Source of the DNA: Photobacterium sp. TLY01 | Lineage (GTDB): Bacteria; Pseudomonadota; Gammaproteobacteria; Enterobacterales; Vibrionaceae | DNA: 64,000 nucleotides | Reading direction: 5' to 3' | NCBI RefSeq assembly: GCF_021432065.1 | Contig: NZ_CP090365.1 | Location: 186,001 to 250,000 of the forward strand | In this document: in pieces, positions 1 through 8,812 of the stretch | Position numbering within the stretch: position 1 is the stretch's first letter | How the letters are laid out: each line of letters opens with the position of its first letter | Made by a program: the position numbers and the translations under genes | Notes under the pieces: model-generated | What the model saw: the letters and a program-made list of their open reading frames with translations, nothing else | What the model was told of the DNA's origin: nothing | The model's database searches: none

Positions 1-769
1 CTTGCGGATCGAGACCATATTTCTCGTATTTACCCAGTGAACCCAGCACTTTAAAGCGCAAATTCGGCTCAGGACTGTACAGGTTCGAATGCAACTGAAC
101 CAGATGCTCAGGGTACTGAAGGATCAGGTTGTAATAATCAATGGTTTTCGCACCCGGCCGCATAGCCATACACTGGGCCGTCAGGGCCTGAGGTTTGCCA
201 AACAGTGCCAGGGCCTGATCCAGCAGGTGCGGCGCCAGATCAAACAAAATGCCGCCACCGTCTTCGGCCATTTCACGCCAGCGCTGACGGACTACAGGGC
301 GAAAACGGTCAAAGTGTGATTCAAAATACTTCACCTCGCCCAGCCTGCCGTCTTCCACCAGCTTTTTCACGGTCAGGAAGTCGCCATCCCAGCGGCGGTT
401 GTGGAAAACACTCAGCACCAACCCTTTTTCTTCGGCTAACGCAATCAGGGCTTCGCCGTCTTCCACTTTGGTGACAAAAGGCTTTTCGACGATGACATGC
501 TTGCCGTTTTCCAGCGCCAGTTTCGCCAGACGGAAGTGAACATCGTTGGGCGCTGTGATGATCACCAGTTCGGCGTCACTGTCGGTCAGCAGGGAATCGG
601 CATCGCTGAAACAGGTCACGTCAGGGTAATCGGCTGTAACCGCCGCCGTCTGGCTGCTGCTGATAGCGGTCAGCACAAGCTCATCCATCGCTTCAATGAA
701 AGGCAGGTGAAAGGTTTTTGCAGAAAAACCGTAGCCAATGACGGCTGTTTTTACCGGAGAATATCGCAT
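1..769 (-). CDS. Gfo/Idh/MocA family oxidoreductase, YdgJ-like (3' end outside window)
   Basis: The frame opens with ATG at 769 and runs off the left edge, giving about 256 N-terminal residues. A Rossmann start (AVIGYGFSAKTFH, residues 9-21), the family EKP motif (residues 95-97) and a DLAPHLLDQ stretch mark a cytoplasmic NAD(P)-dependent Gfo/Idh/MocA dehydrogenase. Its sequence resembles E. coli YdgJ as I remember it, including HNRRWD and ESHFDRFRP. The start lies 1 bp after the stop of the DeoR regulator upstream, so the two are co-transcribed and probably translationally coupled. A sugar or polyol derivative is the likely substrate; the exact one is unknown. Confidence 0.9.
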   Translation of the reverse strand, partial: MRYSPVKTAVIGYGFSAKTFHLPFIEAMDELVLTAISSSQTAAVTADYPDVTCFSDADSLLTDSDAELVIITAPNDVHFRLAKLALENGKHVIVEKPFVTKVEDGEALIALAEEKGLVLSVFHNRRWDGDFLTVKKLVEDGRLGEVKYFESHFDRFRPVVRQRWREMAEDGGGILFDLAPHLLDQALALFGKPQALTAQCMAMRPGAKTIDYYNLILQYPEHLVQLHSNLYSPEPNLRFKVLGSLGKYEKYGLDPQ

Positions 770-770
770 A

Positions 771-1538
771 TCAAAGCTGTCCTTGTGTGGTGGAAGCCAC
801 GATCACTTGAATATCGTGGCTGTCAAAACGTTCGGCGTAAGTGTTTGTAAGTGGTTGGTCTGTGATTAATACATCAATGCCATTCAGGTCGCAGACATGA
901 TGAAAATTATTCTGGCCCAGTTTGTGCTGCTCGCACACCACAACCACTTGCTGCGCCTGCGCCATCATCGCCTTTTTCAGCGAGGCTTCCTGTTCATTAT
1001 TGGTCGACAAGCCATGTTCTGATAAAGCACAGACGCCGATAAAAGCTTTATTCACCCGATAGTCAGCCAGCTGCTTTTCGGCCTGATGGCCTAACACGGC
1101 GCGGTGGAAAGCATCAAATTTGCCGCCCAGCAAATGCACGGCAACATGAGGGTTGTCCGCAAGTTGCTGCAAAATATCGACGGAGTTCGTAATGACAGTC
1201 GCAGGCCGGTGAATGTAGCGCGCCATTAATGTCAGTGTCGTGCTGGTATCGAGTAACAGATGATCATCGGCGTCAATCAGTTGTGCCGCGCACTGAGCAA
1301 GCTGTTGCTTGGCTTCACTGATCACTTTACCGGAATAGGGTTCAAGACGGCCCGATACCGAGGTTCTGACTGCGCCGCCACGGATACGCTGGATACCCGG
1401 CTGCTGAGTAAGCTTCACCAGATCGCGACGGGCAGAATCGCGCGAGACGGTAAATTGCTCGCAGATGTCATTGAGGGTCACCTTTCCTTGCTGTTCTATC
1501 AGCGAAGTCAGGTGAATAAGGCGTTCTTCCTGGGTCAT
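771..1538 (-). CDS. DeoR-family transcriptional regulator
   Basis: This 255-residue protein has an N-terminal DeoR winged helix (about residues 4-57; TLNDICEQFTVSRDSARRDL) and a C-terminal DeoRC sensor domain with the sugar-phosphate-isomerase-like fold (DTSTTLTLMA, TNSVDIL, LLGGKFD). DeoR proteins usually repress sugar-phosphate catabolic genes and respond to phosphorylated sugars. It is the first gene of a two-gene unit with the oxidoreductase at 769-1. Upstream (1545-1575) two TTAAGT-like half sites lie close together and could be an autoregulatory operator, but this is only a visual impression. Confidence 0.9.
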   Translation of the reverse strand: MTQEERLIHLTSLIEQQGKVTLNDICEQFTVSRDSARRDLVKLTQQPGIQRIRGGAVRTSVSGRLEPYSGKVISEAKQQLAQCAAQLIDADDHLLLDTSTTLTLMARYIHRPATVITNSVDILQQLADNPHVAVHLLGGKFDAFHRAVLGHQAEKQLADYRVNKAFIGVCALSEHGLSTNNEQEASLKKAMMAQAQQVVVVCEQHKLGQNNFHHVCDLNGIDVLITDQPLTNTYAERFDSHDIQVIVASTTQGQL

Positions 1539-1629
1539 ACACTCAAAACCACTTAAGTAATTTTAAGTTATTCTGACAGAGACTCAGCCAAATGCCAATC
1601 AAATACTGTCTCGAGTCATGCGTCACTGC

Positions 1630-2472
1630 TCATTTTATCTGTGTTCTGTCACCTACGTTTCGTCTGTATTCATCCGGTGTAACGCCCATCAGGCGACGAA
1701 ACATAGCGATAAAAGCTGACGCACTCGCATAACCCAGATCGTGTGCAATATTTTCTACTTTCTCGCCTGCTTCCAGCAGTGGCATGGCCCGAACGACCCG
1801 TAATCGTTGACGCCACTCCGACAAAGATATCCCTAAATCGCGCTGCGCACGGCGCATCAGTGTGCGCTCAGTGGTATGAACCCGCTTTGCCAGCTCAGCC
1901 AGCGAAGCGTTACAACCTGGAGCAGATTCCAGCCAACCCAGCACTTTTCGCAACAGAGGATCCGTCGAAGTTGGCAGATAGCTGCCCAGAGTCGTCGCCC
2001 CGTAAAGCTGATCCACTAGCACGGCCAGTAGCCGGCTCTGAGCTTCTGAATAAGGCAGCACTGTGCTGGTTACCCTGAGATGATCCAGCATTGCTTTCAC
2101 CAGCGTACTGACCTCAAGTGCACAGGTCGTCTCAGGCATCTGACCACACAAAGCTGCGTCAAGATACAGAGAGCAATGCGTCGTTTCATAACGGTTCAGC
2201 CCCTGATGTTCCACATCTGGCGGCAACCATAATCCGTACTGAGAAGGCACTAAGTATTGTCTGCTGCCGATTTTCACTTCCATAATGCCACTGAAAGAAT
2301 AGACAAACTCTCCCCACGGATGGCGATGTAAAGGATAAGCAGCATCCGCCGGCATGCAGGCGGTACGAAATACCACAGGCGCAGGTAATTCAGTGCTGTA
2401 AGGCGGAATATGAAGCTGTTTACCGGGAAGGCTCATTGTGCATTCTGTCGTTTCATCGTTATCGGTTGTCAC
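1630..2472 (-). CDS. AraC-family regulator with N-terminal cupin
   Basis: The 280-residue protein has an AraC-type cupin (about residues 25-110; HRHPWGEFVYSFSG resembles a metal or ligand pocket) and a C-terminal double HTH (about 175-270; NIAHDLGYASASAFIAMFRRLMGVTPDEYRR). The upstream start at 2472 is GTG; an internal ATG at 2436 beginning MSLPGKQ is equally possible because neither has a clear ribosome site. It is divergent from the EamA transporter at 2545, with 72 bp between them, so that exporter is the likely target. Confidence 0.88.
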   Translation of the reverse strand: MTTDNDETTECTMSLPGKQLHIPPYSTELPAPVVFRTACMPADAAYPLHRHPWGEFVYSFSGIMEVKIGSRQYLVPSQYGLWLPPDVEHQGLNRYETTHCSLYLDAALCGQMPETTCALEVSTLVKAMLDHLRVTSTVLPYSEAQSRLLAVLVDQLYGATTLGSYLPTSTDPLLRKVLGWLESAPGCNASLAELAKRVHTTERTLMRRAQRDLGISLSEWRQRLRVVRAMPLLEAGEKVENIAHDLGYASASAFIAMFRRLMGVTPDEYRRNVGDRTQIK

Positions 2473-2544
2473 ATTCTAGCTATATGCAATATTCACGACA
2501 ACGCATAATGTTAACAAGATGTCACAGCCTGTAGGGAGTAAGAG

Positions 2545-3498
2545 ATGAGTGAACGCAAACCTGTCGATGTCACCGCATTAAGCATTATGGTGGTCTTTTG
2601 CTTTGTCATGGGGCTTCAGCAGATATTTCTGAAAGCGACAGGGGAAGACATCGCGCCGATCTTGCAGATTGGCATCCGCTCAGGGATTGCCGCTGTGCTG
2701 GTCTGTTTATACGTCGTTCTCCGTCGAAAACGCCTGTTTTTTGCCGACGGTAACTGGAAGCCAGGTATTATCGTCGGGATTCTGTTCGCACTGGAGTATC
2801 TGTTTCTCGGCGAAGCACTTCGCTACACTTCTGCGTCTCATGCCGTGGTGTTTCTCTACACCTCACCTGTTTTCAGCGCGCTGATGCTGCACTTTCTGAT
2901 TGATTCAGAACGGCTGTCCAAAACACAATGGGCCGGTATCCTGCTGGCATTTTGCGGCATAGCCGTCGCGTTTCTTTTTCATTCAGACGACAAGAGTGCA
3001 GTCACTCAACCGGATCAGCTGTGGGGCGATTTTCTCGCCTTGTTGGGCGGCCTGGCATGGGCGGCAACGACCATCCTGATTCGCAGTACCAGACTGGCTC
3101 GGATATCCTCGGAACAGACTTTGCTCTATCAGTTAGTCATCGCGTCCATCGTCCTTATCACAGCAGCAGTTTTGATGGATCAATCTCATATCAACCCAAC
3201 ACCACTCGCCATTGCCAGTGTGGCTTTCCAGACGCTGATCATTTCCTTTGCAGGCCTGCTACTGTGGTTCTGGATGCTGAACACTTATATTGCGTCACGG
3301 TTGGGCGTGTTGTCTTTCATGACGCCACTTTACGGTGTCGTTCTCGGTGCCTGGCTGCTGGATGAAGCCATCGAACCCGGCTTCGTTTACGGTGCCGCCA
3401 TGGTGATTACCGGCATTGTACTGGTGAGCGGACACAGTTGGATAAAACAGTGGCTGGCAGGAAAGCTGCTGAAAAAGGAACTGCCGGTTAACAAATGA
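2545..3498 (+). CDS. EamA/DMT-family transporter
   Basis: An inner-membrane protein of 317 residues with about ten hydrophobic segments arranged as two EamA repeats (LFALEYLFLGEALRYTSASHAV in repeat one; FMTPLYGVVLGAWLLDE in repeat two). Drug/metabolite transporters of this type mostly export amino acids or small metabolites. A GTAGGGAG ribosome site precedes the ATG. The divergent AraC regulator suggests inducible expression. The substrate cannot be read from the sequence. Confidence 0.9.
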   Translation: MSERKPVDVTALSIMVVFCFVMGLQQIFLKATGEDIAPILQIGIRSGIAAVLVCLYVVLRRKRLFFADGNWKPGIIVGILFALEYLFLGEALRYTSASHAVVFLYTSPVFSALMLHFLIDSERLSKTQWAGILLAFCGIAVAFLFHSDDKSAVTQPDQLWGDFLALLGGLAWAATTILIRSTRLARISSEQTLLYQLVIASIVLITAAVLMDQSHINPTPLAIASVAFQTLIISFAGLLLWFWMLNTYIASRLGVLSFMTPLYGVVLGAWLLDEAIEPGFVYGAAMVITGIVLVSGHSWIKQWLAGKLLKKELPVNK

Positions 3499-3510
3499 TG
3501 AGCAGGAGAA

Positions 3511-3539
3511 AAGGTTCAGGAAAACTCTTCCTGAACCTT
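3511..3539. terminator. Bidirectional terminator hairpin
   Basis: A perfect 12-bp stem (AAGGTTCAGGAA / TTCCTGAACCTT) with a 5-nt loop lies between the convergent EamA and leuE genes. On the minus strand it is followed by TTTTCTCC, so it best serves leuE, and it probably stops both transcripts. Confidence 0.75.
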
Positions 3540-3557
3540 ATTGGTGACTCACAAAAA

Positions 3558-4196
3558 TTACGCATTCGACATGGCCAGCCGGGCAGCAAAACCGATAAAC
3601 AACGTCCCCATTAAGGCATTGCCTATCTTCTGCATACTTTTGCTGGCACGCACCAATTGGGTGATATAGGCGCCCGCAATAATCAGCACACTGAGAAAGA
3701 TCAGGCTGATCATTTCAAGTACCGCAGCCAGAATCAGAAATGGCACCCCAGGGCTGGCGTAGCTCATATCAATAAACTGCACAAAGAAAGACACATAAAA
3801 CAGAATGGCCTTAGGATTGGTCAGGCTGAGTATCAACGCTTTGCGAAACACCTTTTTACCCTGTAGTGCCGGAGAGATATCTGCCGATTCACGGGATTGA
3901 AAAGCGCTGTATACAATCTTGCCACCCAGAAACAGCAGATACACCGCGCCAAGATACCGCACCAGGGTAAACAAAATCGGCGTTGTCTGTATCAGGGTGG
4001 CAACACCGGCATAGGCACAGAAAATTAAAACGGCATCGCCAATAAACACGCCCGTTGCCGCCAGATAACCTTGTCTGATCCCCTGTCCCATGCCCGTTTT
4101 CAGCACAAACAATGAGTTAGGCCCGGGCAGCAGCACAATAAAGATAGCGCCGACCACATAGGCCCAAAAATTCAACACCCCGTATTCCGCAAACAT
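3558..4196 (-). CDS. leuE: Leucine efflux protein LeuE (LysE superfamily)
   Basis: The 212-residue membrane protein has six predicted helices, the LysE/RhtB signature [14 protein letters not shown] near residue 23, and long stretches recognisable from E. coli LeuE/YeaS (N-terminal [35 protein letters not shown] near the middle; FIGFAARLA at the end). LeuE exports leucine and related neutral amino acids and the length matches. A strong GGAGGGGG ribosome site precedes the ATG. The gene downstream is unrelated and convergent. Confidence 0.9.
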   Translation of the reverse strand: MFAEYGVLNFWAYVVGAIFIVLLPGPNSLFVLKTGMGQGIRQGYLAATGVFIGDAVLIFCAYAGVATLIQTTPILFTLVRYLGAVYLLFLGGKIVYSAFQSRESADISPALQGKKVFRKALILSLTNPKAILFYVSFFVQFIDMSYASPGVPFLILAAVLEMISLIFLSVLIIAGAYITQLVRASKSMQKIGNALMGTLFIGFAARLAMSNA

Positions 4197-4318
4197 TCCC
4201 CCTCCCTCTGAACGACTTCAGACCATACTGATATACCGCAATATATACGTTTTCATATTGTATGCAATCAGAGCATAAAATCGCCTGTTTGGAATTCTGA
4301 GCAGCAGGCTTTAAAACA

Positions 4319-4939
4319 TTATGCCCAGTGTTGCCAGATTGGATTATCAACCAGCAGCCAGATGGCGACGATCACCAAGGATGCGAAGTAAATATAGCCT
4401 TGTACTTTCTGGTTCTTACTGTCCCCGGCCAGTTTGGCTAACAAACCGCCGGCCCAGATCCACACCAGATGCATCGAAATATTTAGGATGGCAAGCCACA
4501 GCACTAACACCCACACCGAATGTTCACCGTATTCCTGATATGCTTTCTCTGAAAACAGGGAGAACATCAGTAAGACCAGAAGCCAACCTTTGCTGTTGAG
4601 CAATTGAATGATCACGCCATCATAAAACCCTAAGTGCTTTTGCTGCCCGTTGTGCTCTAGCAGGCTGGTTTTCAGAAAACCGGCGGCCAGATAAATAATA
4701 TAAAGGGCTCCCGCGCACTGTAGTAACTGCAGCGCCAGCGGATACTCTTGAATGAGTGCGCCCAGCCCCAGCCCAATCAGTAAGGACTTAATCAAAAACA
4801 CCGTGTCTATTCCCAGCAGTAATGGCAGTGACCGCCTGACCCCGACACTGGCACCAGAGGCGGCAAACACGATATTGGCCGGCCCCGGACTGAACACTAA
4901 TGGAAACATCACACCCAACCACAATAATAAGAAACTCAT
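4319..4939 (-). CDS. LysE/RhtB-family amino-acid exporter
   Basis: A 206-residue protein with six hydrophobic segments and the family signature FSPGPANIVFAASGASVG (about residues 17-34). It is a paralogue of the neighbouring leuE product rather than a close copy. The GGAGATAAACCG ribosome site fits the ATG at 4939. It lies on the same strand as leuE but 122 bp upstream, so co-transcription is uncertain. The AraC-family gene upstream at 5046-5867 is on the same strand and is a plausible regulator. The substrate is probably an amino acid or derivative. Confidence 0.88.
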   Translation of the reverse strand: MSFLLLWLGVMFPLVFSPGPANIVFAASGASVGVRRSLPLLLGIDTVFLIKSLLIGLGLGALIQEYPLALQLLQCAGALYIIYLAAGFLKTSLLEHNGQQKHLGFYDGVIIQLLNSKGWLLVLLMFSLFSEKAYQEYGEHSVWVLVLWLAILNISMHLVWIWAGGLLAKLAGDSKNQKVQGYIYFASLVIVAIWLLVDNPIWQHWA

Positions 4940-5045
4940 CGGTTTATCTCCGTTTCATTCAACACATGTATTTCCAGCAAATATCAGGAAACTGGAGACA
5001 GGTTAAACGTCGCAGAGAGCAGCTTCTTGTATGAAATTGCAGTTG

Positions 5046-5867
5046 CTAAGGTTGTATCGCGTAATGCTTGGGAGGAACGCCAAAAGCGCGTTTGAAGTTG
5101 CGGGTGAAATGGCTTTGATCAAAGAAGCCACAGTTCAGTGCAGTATCGACACAACTGTGACCGTCCAATAACAGTTTTTTCGCTTTCTGTACTTTTGTAA
5201 GAAGCAAAAACTGGTGCGGCGTCAGTCCGTAATGAGATTTGAATGCCCGGATGAGTTTAAATTTCGTCAGGCCACTGACAATTTCCAGCTCATCCAGAGT
5301 GACGTTAGCCTGCCAGTTATCGTGCAGGTAATCCCGGATAACGCCCGTATGCTTCTGAGTATGCCCGATCTTGCCAGCATCATGACCAGCATTGCCGTAT
5401 TGAGAAAACAACGACTCCAGCGCCACAGTCAGTAAAGAGTGTTTGGTCAGATCAAAACTGGCGGCTTCAAATGCCATATGCAGTTGAAGCAGCAAATCAA
5501 ACAGTGCCGGATTGTTAATCACAGAGCGGTCGATAACAGGATCAACGGCTTTCTCAGTGTCAGCAAAATGCTGTTCTATCATCTCAGGTGCGAAGTAAAA
5601 CATCCGGTATCGCCATCCGTGTTCACTGCCCGCAAAACCTGTATGCACTTCAGCAGGATTAATAGCGACAATATGGCGCTGAGGCACCACAATATTGCTG
5701 CCACGATAAAATAACCCTTCTGCGCCAGCTTCTATCACCCCAATGGCAAGCTCTTCATGCCAGTGACGGGAGAATTCAAACTGAGTAAACGAGGCGGACA
5801 GCAGTTCGATACCGGAAAATCGCGCTGGCCGCCAAAGTGTCGAAAATTCCCTGTTTCCTGCGCCCAA
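5046..5867 (-). CDS. AraC-family regulator (AraC-binding cupin type)
   Basis: The 273-residue protein has an N-terminal AraC_binding cupin (RHWHEELAIGVIEAG, about residues 34-48) and C-terminal AraC HTH pair (VTLDELEIVSGLTKFKLIRAFK; DTALNCGFFDQSHFTRNFKRAFGVPPKHY). This architecture is common beside LysE exporters. The assigned start is TTG after GTAGGGGGCGACG; a later start is possible. Being upstream of, and co-directional with, the LysE gene at 4319-4939 suggests it controls that exporter. Confidence 0.88.
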   Translation of the reverse strand: MGAGNREFSTLWRPARFSGIELLSASFTQFEFSRHWHEELAIGVIEAGAEGLFYRGSNIVVPQRHIVAINPAEVHTGFAGSEHGWRYRMFYFAPEMIEQHFADTEKAVDPVIDRSVINNPALFDLLLQLHMAFEAASFDLTKHSLLTVALESLFSQYGNAGHDAGKIGHTQKHTGVIRDYLHDNWQANVTLDELEIVSGLTKFKLIRAFKSHYGLTPHQFLLLTKVQKAKKLLLDGHSCVDTALNCGFFDQSHFTRNFKRAFGVPPKHYAIQP

Positions 5868-5941
5868 CGTCGCCCCCTACTTTGAATGATCGGCTCTTGC
5901 CTTTACGCAACAAACGACATAATCACACCAGCAAGATCAGA

Positions 5942-6292
5942 TTACAATGACCGGCCATCAAAATGCTTCACCGGAATTGCATCGAGATCGATATCGTCAA
6001 GACAACGAATATTGATGGCCGCTATGGCGTTACCCTGCGGGTCAGTTCCTTCCCCATAAGGATGAATGCCGCACGTCGGGCAAAACCTGTGCTGAATAAC
6101 ATGCTGGTTAAAGGTGTAAGTACTTGCTGCGCTCTCTGCCGACAGCAGCTTTAATTCACTGCGGGGCACAAACCACAATAACGAACCTTTTCTCTGACAA
6201 ATAGAGCAGTTGCAAGCCAGTGCTTCCTGAATATCGCCTTCGACCTCAAAAGCGACATTGCCGCAGTGGCAGCTTCCCTGGTATTTCATCAT
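5942..6292 (-). CDS. GFA (CENP-V/GFA) family zinc protein
   Basis: A 116-residue protein with the GFA-fold zinc ligands: C8xC10, C27xC29xxC32 and C71xxC74. The family includes the so-called glutathione-dependent formaldehyde-activating enzymes, but most small members have no proven activity. The start is MM at 6292 or 6289. It stands alone between the AraC gene and a broken acetyltransferase gene on the same strand. Confidence 0.88.
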   Translation of the reverse strand: MMKYQGSCHCGNVAFEVEGDIQEALACNCSICQRKGSLLWFVPRSELKLLSAESAASTYTFNQHVIQHRFCPTCGIHPYGEGTDPQGNAIAAINIRCLDDIDLDAIPVKHFDGRSL

Positions 6293-6379
6293 CTTTCTCC
6301 CATCGGTTTCATTTCATGCCCGTTTGACCGCTACCGCTGTTTTGCAATCGGTATGAGTATAGCTGGCTGAAATACGGGA

Positions 6380-6853
6380 TTAGTCAAATCGCTTTTCCAT
6401 CCAGAGCGAGCTGATGTACTCGCCCTGTTTTCTGGCATAGTTATGAAAAACACCGACCTCACGAAAGCCGAATTTCTGATGCAGCGCCACCGATGCATCG
6501 TTCGGCAAAGCAATGCCAGATAAGGCACAGTGCACCGGCTGAGTCGCTAAAGCATCAAGTAAGGTTTTCATTAATGCACTCCCCAAACCCTGCCCCTTCG
6601 CATCGGGGTAAAGATAGATGCTCACTTCAACGGTTTCTGCAAAAGCGGCGCTAGGCCGGTAAGGTTGGCTGCAGACAAACCCTATCACCTGATGGTTTTC
6701 CAGGACAACGAAAAGCTGATGCGGAGAATCGGACCGAAACTGCGTAAACCACTCATTACGATTACCCAGCGTCATCGGCTCGGTTTCAAATCTGGCGTTC
6801 GTGTGCTCAATGTAATGATTAAAAATAGCCTTGATCGCGGGGATGTATACACT
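6380..6853 (-). pseudogene. GNAT acetyltransferase lacking its 5' end
   Basis: The reading frame is open from 6853 (just after an in-frame TGA) to 6380. Upstream of the first ATG (6775) it still encodes recognisable family sequence (IPAIKAIFNHYIEHTNARF), typical of phosphinothricin-acetyltransferase-like GNATs. No ATG, GTG or TTG precedes that segment and about ten family residues are missing. The acetyl-CoA loop is intact (DAKGQGLGSALM). The break near 6846 coincides with a switch to AT-rich DNA, so an insertion or deletion event removed the start. A shortened protein from 6775 would lack the first strand and helix. Confidence 0.75.
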
Positions 6854-7291
6854 TCAAAGACTTATAATATTTTATTAGTGCGCATGCGCATTTACTACGT
6901 TAGACCAGTGAAAACGAACACAGTTAACTATCTGTATGTAAAGAACTTATAAGCTTTCTATTAAATACACCATCTAGAAAAAACGCGCAAACTATTGAGG
7001 TTAAAAACGCAAAAAGCTACTTAAATTAGAATATGACTGTATACACATCCAGTTCCGCTCACTCATGAAGAGGCTCTAAAAACAGGGTTAATCAATAAGA
7101 ACTGTCAGGGCAAGTAGTTCGTTAATTTTCGATTCACTAAACGAGTACTAGAAAGCTTTGGAGCAAAAGCCTGTCACACATTCCCTCCCCCAATACATGA
7201 CTTACTTCAACCGTTCAGGTTGTCGCCTGGCACGGCGTTCAAAGAAGACGGAAATTTCTATTTTAATATCATCATGTTATGCCGTCATTCC
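6854..7291. other. AT-rich gene-free segment, probable mobile-DNA remnant
   Basis: About 440 bp clearly richer in A+T than the genes on both sides, with no credible gene. It begins where the acetyltransferase gene loses its 5' end and stops at the palindromic repeat carrying the IS4 element. It holds one LexA-like box (7037-7052). Confidence 0.6.
7037..7052. promoter_or_regulatory. LexA-like SOS box without a clear target gene
   Basis: CTGTATACACATCCAG fits the gammaproteobacterial LexA pattern CTG-N10-CAG with a mostly TA-alternating centre. Neither side has an intact gene; only very short frames follow. It may be the promoter remnant of a lost SOS gene such as umuDC or a mobile-element gene. 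Confidence 0.45.
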
Positions 7292-7301
7292 CGCGAAGGC
7301 G
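7281..7301. repeat. Left half of palindromic repeat, with target-site duplication
   Basis: GCCGTCATTCCCGCGAAGGCG is the left part of a palindrome (GTCATTCCCGC / GCGGGAATCC arms) common as a dispersed repeat in gammaproteobacteria. Its last ten bases (7292-7301, CGCGAAGGCG) are duplicated at 8769-8778 on the far side of the IS element. Confidence 0.85.
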
Positions 7302-7314
7302 CAATACTGTTCGA

Positions 7315-8684
7315 TTAAGGAGATTCCTTCTTCTTTCGGCTACTCTTTAAAGGATATTTATTGGGCCTTATCTTGACCGCCCGTTGATAATTTGGGCGGT
7401 CTGGTTTGGGGAGAACTAAATCTTTCAGATCATCAGTTAAATCTTTGAGTCGTGCTGGTATCGACTGTAAGTTTCTCGTCTGACATATCGCTGTATAGTC
7501 ATACAAAACCACCTTAAAACCGAGTTTAAAGCTAATTCTCAGGGGACTGACTTTCGCTTCCTTGGCCGCTCATTTCGTAGCGGATCAGGTTATAGGCAAG
7601 CAACAACCCATATACCTCCTGATAAACTAAAGTGATTTTCTTGCTTCTTAGGGCGATGGCTTTACGAAGCATCGTACATTTTATTTCACGATACCCAAGT
7701 TCAATTTCCCAGCGCTGATGGTAAAGTTCGACGATTTTAGCTGCATCATAATGATTTTTTGGCAATGATGTCGCAAGGAAACGTTCAGGGAAACCATCAA
7801 CTGATAACGAATGACTCGAAAGTACCATTCTTTCGGTAACGATGGTGACTGCTTTTGCGCATGGGAACTCAGCTTTCGTTTCACAAGCCAGTCGTTATCA
7901 TCGTATTCATCCACTATTTCATAGTTGATATCTTTCTTTAATGGTGTCACCGAATGGCGATTACTTCCTTTATTTTCAACGTGATGAAGTAGCTCTGCGC
8001 CGTGATAGAGTTTGTCCATTAGTAGCACTGAATTATCGTCGATGCTGTCCACCAACTGAGATGCTTGAGTAATTTCAGCCTCCCGGTAAGGGCCGGCCGC
8101 CGCTTTAAGTATCAATCGTGTGGCGGTATCCATTAAACAAGTCAACTGCATTACCGGATAACCGGACTGATATTCAGAAGCAGTGTTTGCAGAACCGAAA
8201 TGTTCTCGGCACTCTGGGGTGTCTTCAACACGAAATTGAGTCCCGTCAATGGTATAGACTCTGAGACCTTCCCATTTATCCACCTCAACCTGTCCGGCCC
8301 AATGACTGGCACTTTGATGGAATAACCACTGTATAGGCTCAACACCCAACCGTTTACGAGCTTCGATGAGAGAGCTTTTAGCTTTTAGCTTTTAGCTTTT
8401 AGCTTTTAGCTTTTAGCTGATAGCAAAGCGTTGTCTAATTGCTTGGAATTTAACGCTAATTGTTCAGCAACAGTATGGATAGACTCCTGTCTCAGCAATG
8501 ACATGCCAATCACGAGTCTGAGAACATCTTGCGGCTGAATTTTTCGACGTCGGACCGTCGCATGGGATGTCATACTCAATGCGTTGTTTACCCACTCAAT
8601 AGGCAGGTGAGTATTCAAGACATGTAAGTAATCGCTCTGCAGTGGGTAGCTTGAAGAAAAGTCTTCTAATTCAGCAGCAAACAT
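7315..8684 (-). pseudogene. IS4-family DDE transposase, three frame lesions
   Basis: The reading frame starts at 8684 with the IS4 N-terminal domain (HLPIEWVNNALSMTSHATVRRR). It is stopped at 8406 by an expanded 7-bp repeat, then resumes with the catalytic domain (YTIDGTQFRVEDTPE; LLMDKLYHG). A 1-nt shift near 7800 moves it to the frame carrying the YREK signature (ELYHQRWEIELGYREIK). Another shift near 7561-7567 moves it to the C-terminal tail (PNYQRAVKIRPNKYP). All DDE residues are present, so decay is by indels. No intact transposase is made. Confidence 0.93.
8373..8420. repeat. Heptanucleotide tandem repeat (AGCTTTT)6 plus partial copy
   Basis: Six perfect head-to-tail copies of AGCTTTT (8373-8414) followed by a partial copy lie inside the transposase gene. 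On the coding strand one copy (AAAAGCT) would read AKSSLIEAR across the site; every further copy creates an in-frame TAA. The array therefore records slipped-strand expansion that killed the transposase. Confidence 0.95.
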
Positions 8685-8768
8685 ACGGGCTCCTTTCAGT
8701 CGAGCCTGTAGTTTGCTTGAATTTAAGGATCGTTCAAGTTCTTCATTTTCCTTAAACGATCAGCATTG

Positions 8769-8787
8769 CGCGAAGGCGGGAATCCAA
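8769..8787. repeat. Right half of palindromic repeat, with target-site duplication
   Basis: CGCGAAGGCGGGAATCCAA completes the palindrome begun at 7281; its first ten bases (8769-8778) are the second copy of the IS target duplication. Confidence 0.85.
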
Positions 8788-8812
8788 AAGACTTAGAATC
8801 CACAGCTGGCCT

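Larger units (their letters stand above)
7302..8768 (-). mobile_element. IS4-family insertion sequence (degenerate, 1467 bp)
   Basis: Imperfect terminal inverted repeats bound the element: CAATACTGTTCGATTAAGGA at 7302-7321 and, read inward on the other strand from 8768, CAATGCTGATCGTTTAAGGA (17 of 20 identical). Both ends abut an exact 10-bp direct repeat, CGCGAAGGCG, which is the target duplication size expected of IS4-family elements. The single transposase gene on the minus strand is broken in three places, so the copy is inactive unless supplied with transposase in trans. Confidence 0.93.

Noticed and set aside
7158..7376. 72-residue frame at the palindromic repeat and IS left end
   Set aside because: It crosses the repeat and the IS end; the peptide CYAVIPAKAQ is the common translation of that dispersed repeat.
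8373..8420. Phase-variable on/off switch in the transposase
   Set aside because: Any second copy of the heptamer brings an in-frame TAA, so only a single copy reads through. Two other frame lesions remain, so changes in copy number cannot restore activity.
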